Below are positions 5,085 through 5,163 of a stretch of 5,163 nucleotides of DNA, one piece after another. Positions within the stretch are counted from its first letter, which is position 1; the number at the start of each line of letters is the position of its first letter. This stretch comes from Kiritimatiellia bacterium (lineage in GTDB: Bacteria; Verrucomicrobiota; Kiritimatiellia; RFP12; UBA1067): NCBI GenBank assembly GCA_900771305.1, contig CAAGNL010000540.1:1-5163 (forward strand), given 5' to 3'. The notes under the pieces are model-generated. The model did not search any database, was not told the origin of the DNA, and worked only from the letters and a program-made list of their open reading frames with translations. The translations under genes and the position numbers were made by a program.

Positions 5085-5163
5085 ATGGAGAGAAGGCGCA
5101 GGAGCGTGCTGGCGTGCGGGTTCGCGTGCGTGGCGGGGGCGTTGTTCGCGCAGGGCACGGTGC
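5085..5163 (+). CDS. Secreted or envelope protein, N-terminal fragment (runs off window)
   Basis: Only 26 codons are in the window. They form a typical export signal: a basic start (MERRRRSVL), a hydrophobic stretch from about residue 8 to 22, and a likely signal peptidase I site after ALFA, before QG. The cysteines at 11 and 15 do not sit in a convincing lipobox. The run of arginines before SVL loosely recalls a twin-arginine signal, but the residues around it do not match that consensus well, so Sec export is more likely. The start is supported by GAGGAG seven bases upstream and by a good promoter. The function of the mature protein cannot be told. Confidence 0.75.
   Translation, partial: MERRRRSVLACGFACVAGALFAQGTV

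Noticed and set aside
5085..5163. Lipoprotein or twin-arginine signal for the plus-strand protein
   Set aside because: No cysteine sits in a lipobox after an adequate hydrophobic stretch, and the arginine run does not match the twin-arginine consensus. An ordinary Sec signal explains it better.

Overview
The window carries six protein-coding genes. Five lie on the minus strand and one starts on the plus strand at the right edge. The DNA is bacterial, GC-rich in coding regions and tightly packed, with a few AT-richer gaps that hold control signals. No rRNA, tRNA, CRISPR array, insertion sequence or phage gene is visible. The gene content is housekeeping: cell wall, membrane lipid and translation. 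A MurC-MurB fusion, a GC-rich genome and a Sec-type secreted protein would fit a member of the PVC group (Verrucomicrobiota, Kiritimatiellota or Lentisphaerota). This placement is an inference from general style and is weak.

Layout in minus-strand transcription order, right to left. (1) pssA (4788 to 3904) makes phosphatidylserine. Its stop overlaps the TTG start of (2) a PflA/PflX-like radical SAM protein (3907 to 2972), so the two form a coupled pair. (3) yebC (2905 to 2141) has its own near-consensus sigma-70 promoter placed directly after the radical SAM stop codon, plus a good ribosome binding site. A 13-bp perfect hairpin follows yebC. (4) A small vicinal-oxygen-chelate (glyoxalase-fold) protein (2043 to 1678) comes next, preceded by a pyrimidine-rich leader without a Shine-Dalgarno. 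Its stop overlaps the start, as ATGA, of (5) a long open frame (1681 to the left edge). That frame encodes a complete MurC (UDP-MurNAc:L-alanine ligase) fused to the first part of a MurB (UDP-N-acetylenolpyruvoylglucosamine reductase) and runs off the window. No promoter is apparent before the VOC gene, so murC-murB expression may depend on read-through past the hairpin.

The right end (4789 to 5084) is a divergent control region. It has a plausible extended -10 promoter for pssA, a strong plus-strand promoter whose spacer contains seven consecutive G, and an inverted repeat just upstream of that promoter's -35. The plus-strand gene (from 5085) shows only a signal peptide before the window ends.

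The most unusual points are: the MurC-MurB fusion, catalysing two consecutive steps of peptidoglycan precursor synthesis in reversed order; a MurB domain that looks about 40 residues shorter than the usual type II enzyme between its FAD motifs; a YebC that lacks the family's GPGG loop; and the homopolymeric G tract in the promoter spacer. I see no clear evidence of a wholly new multi-gene system.
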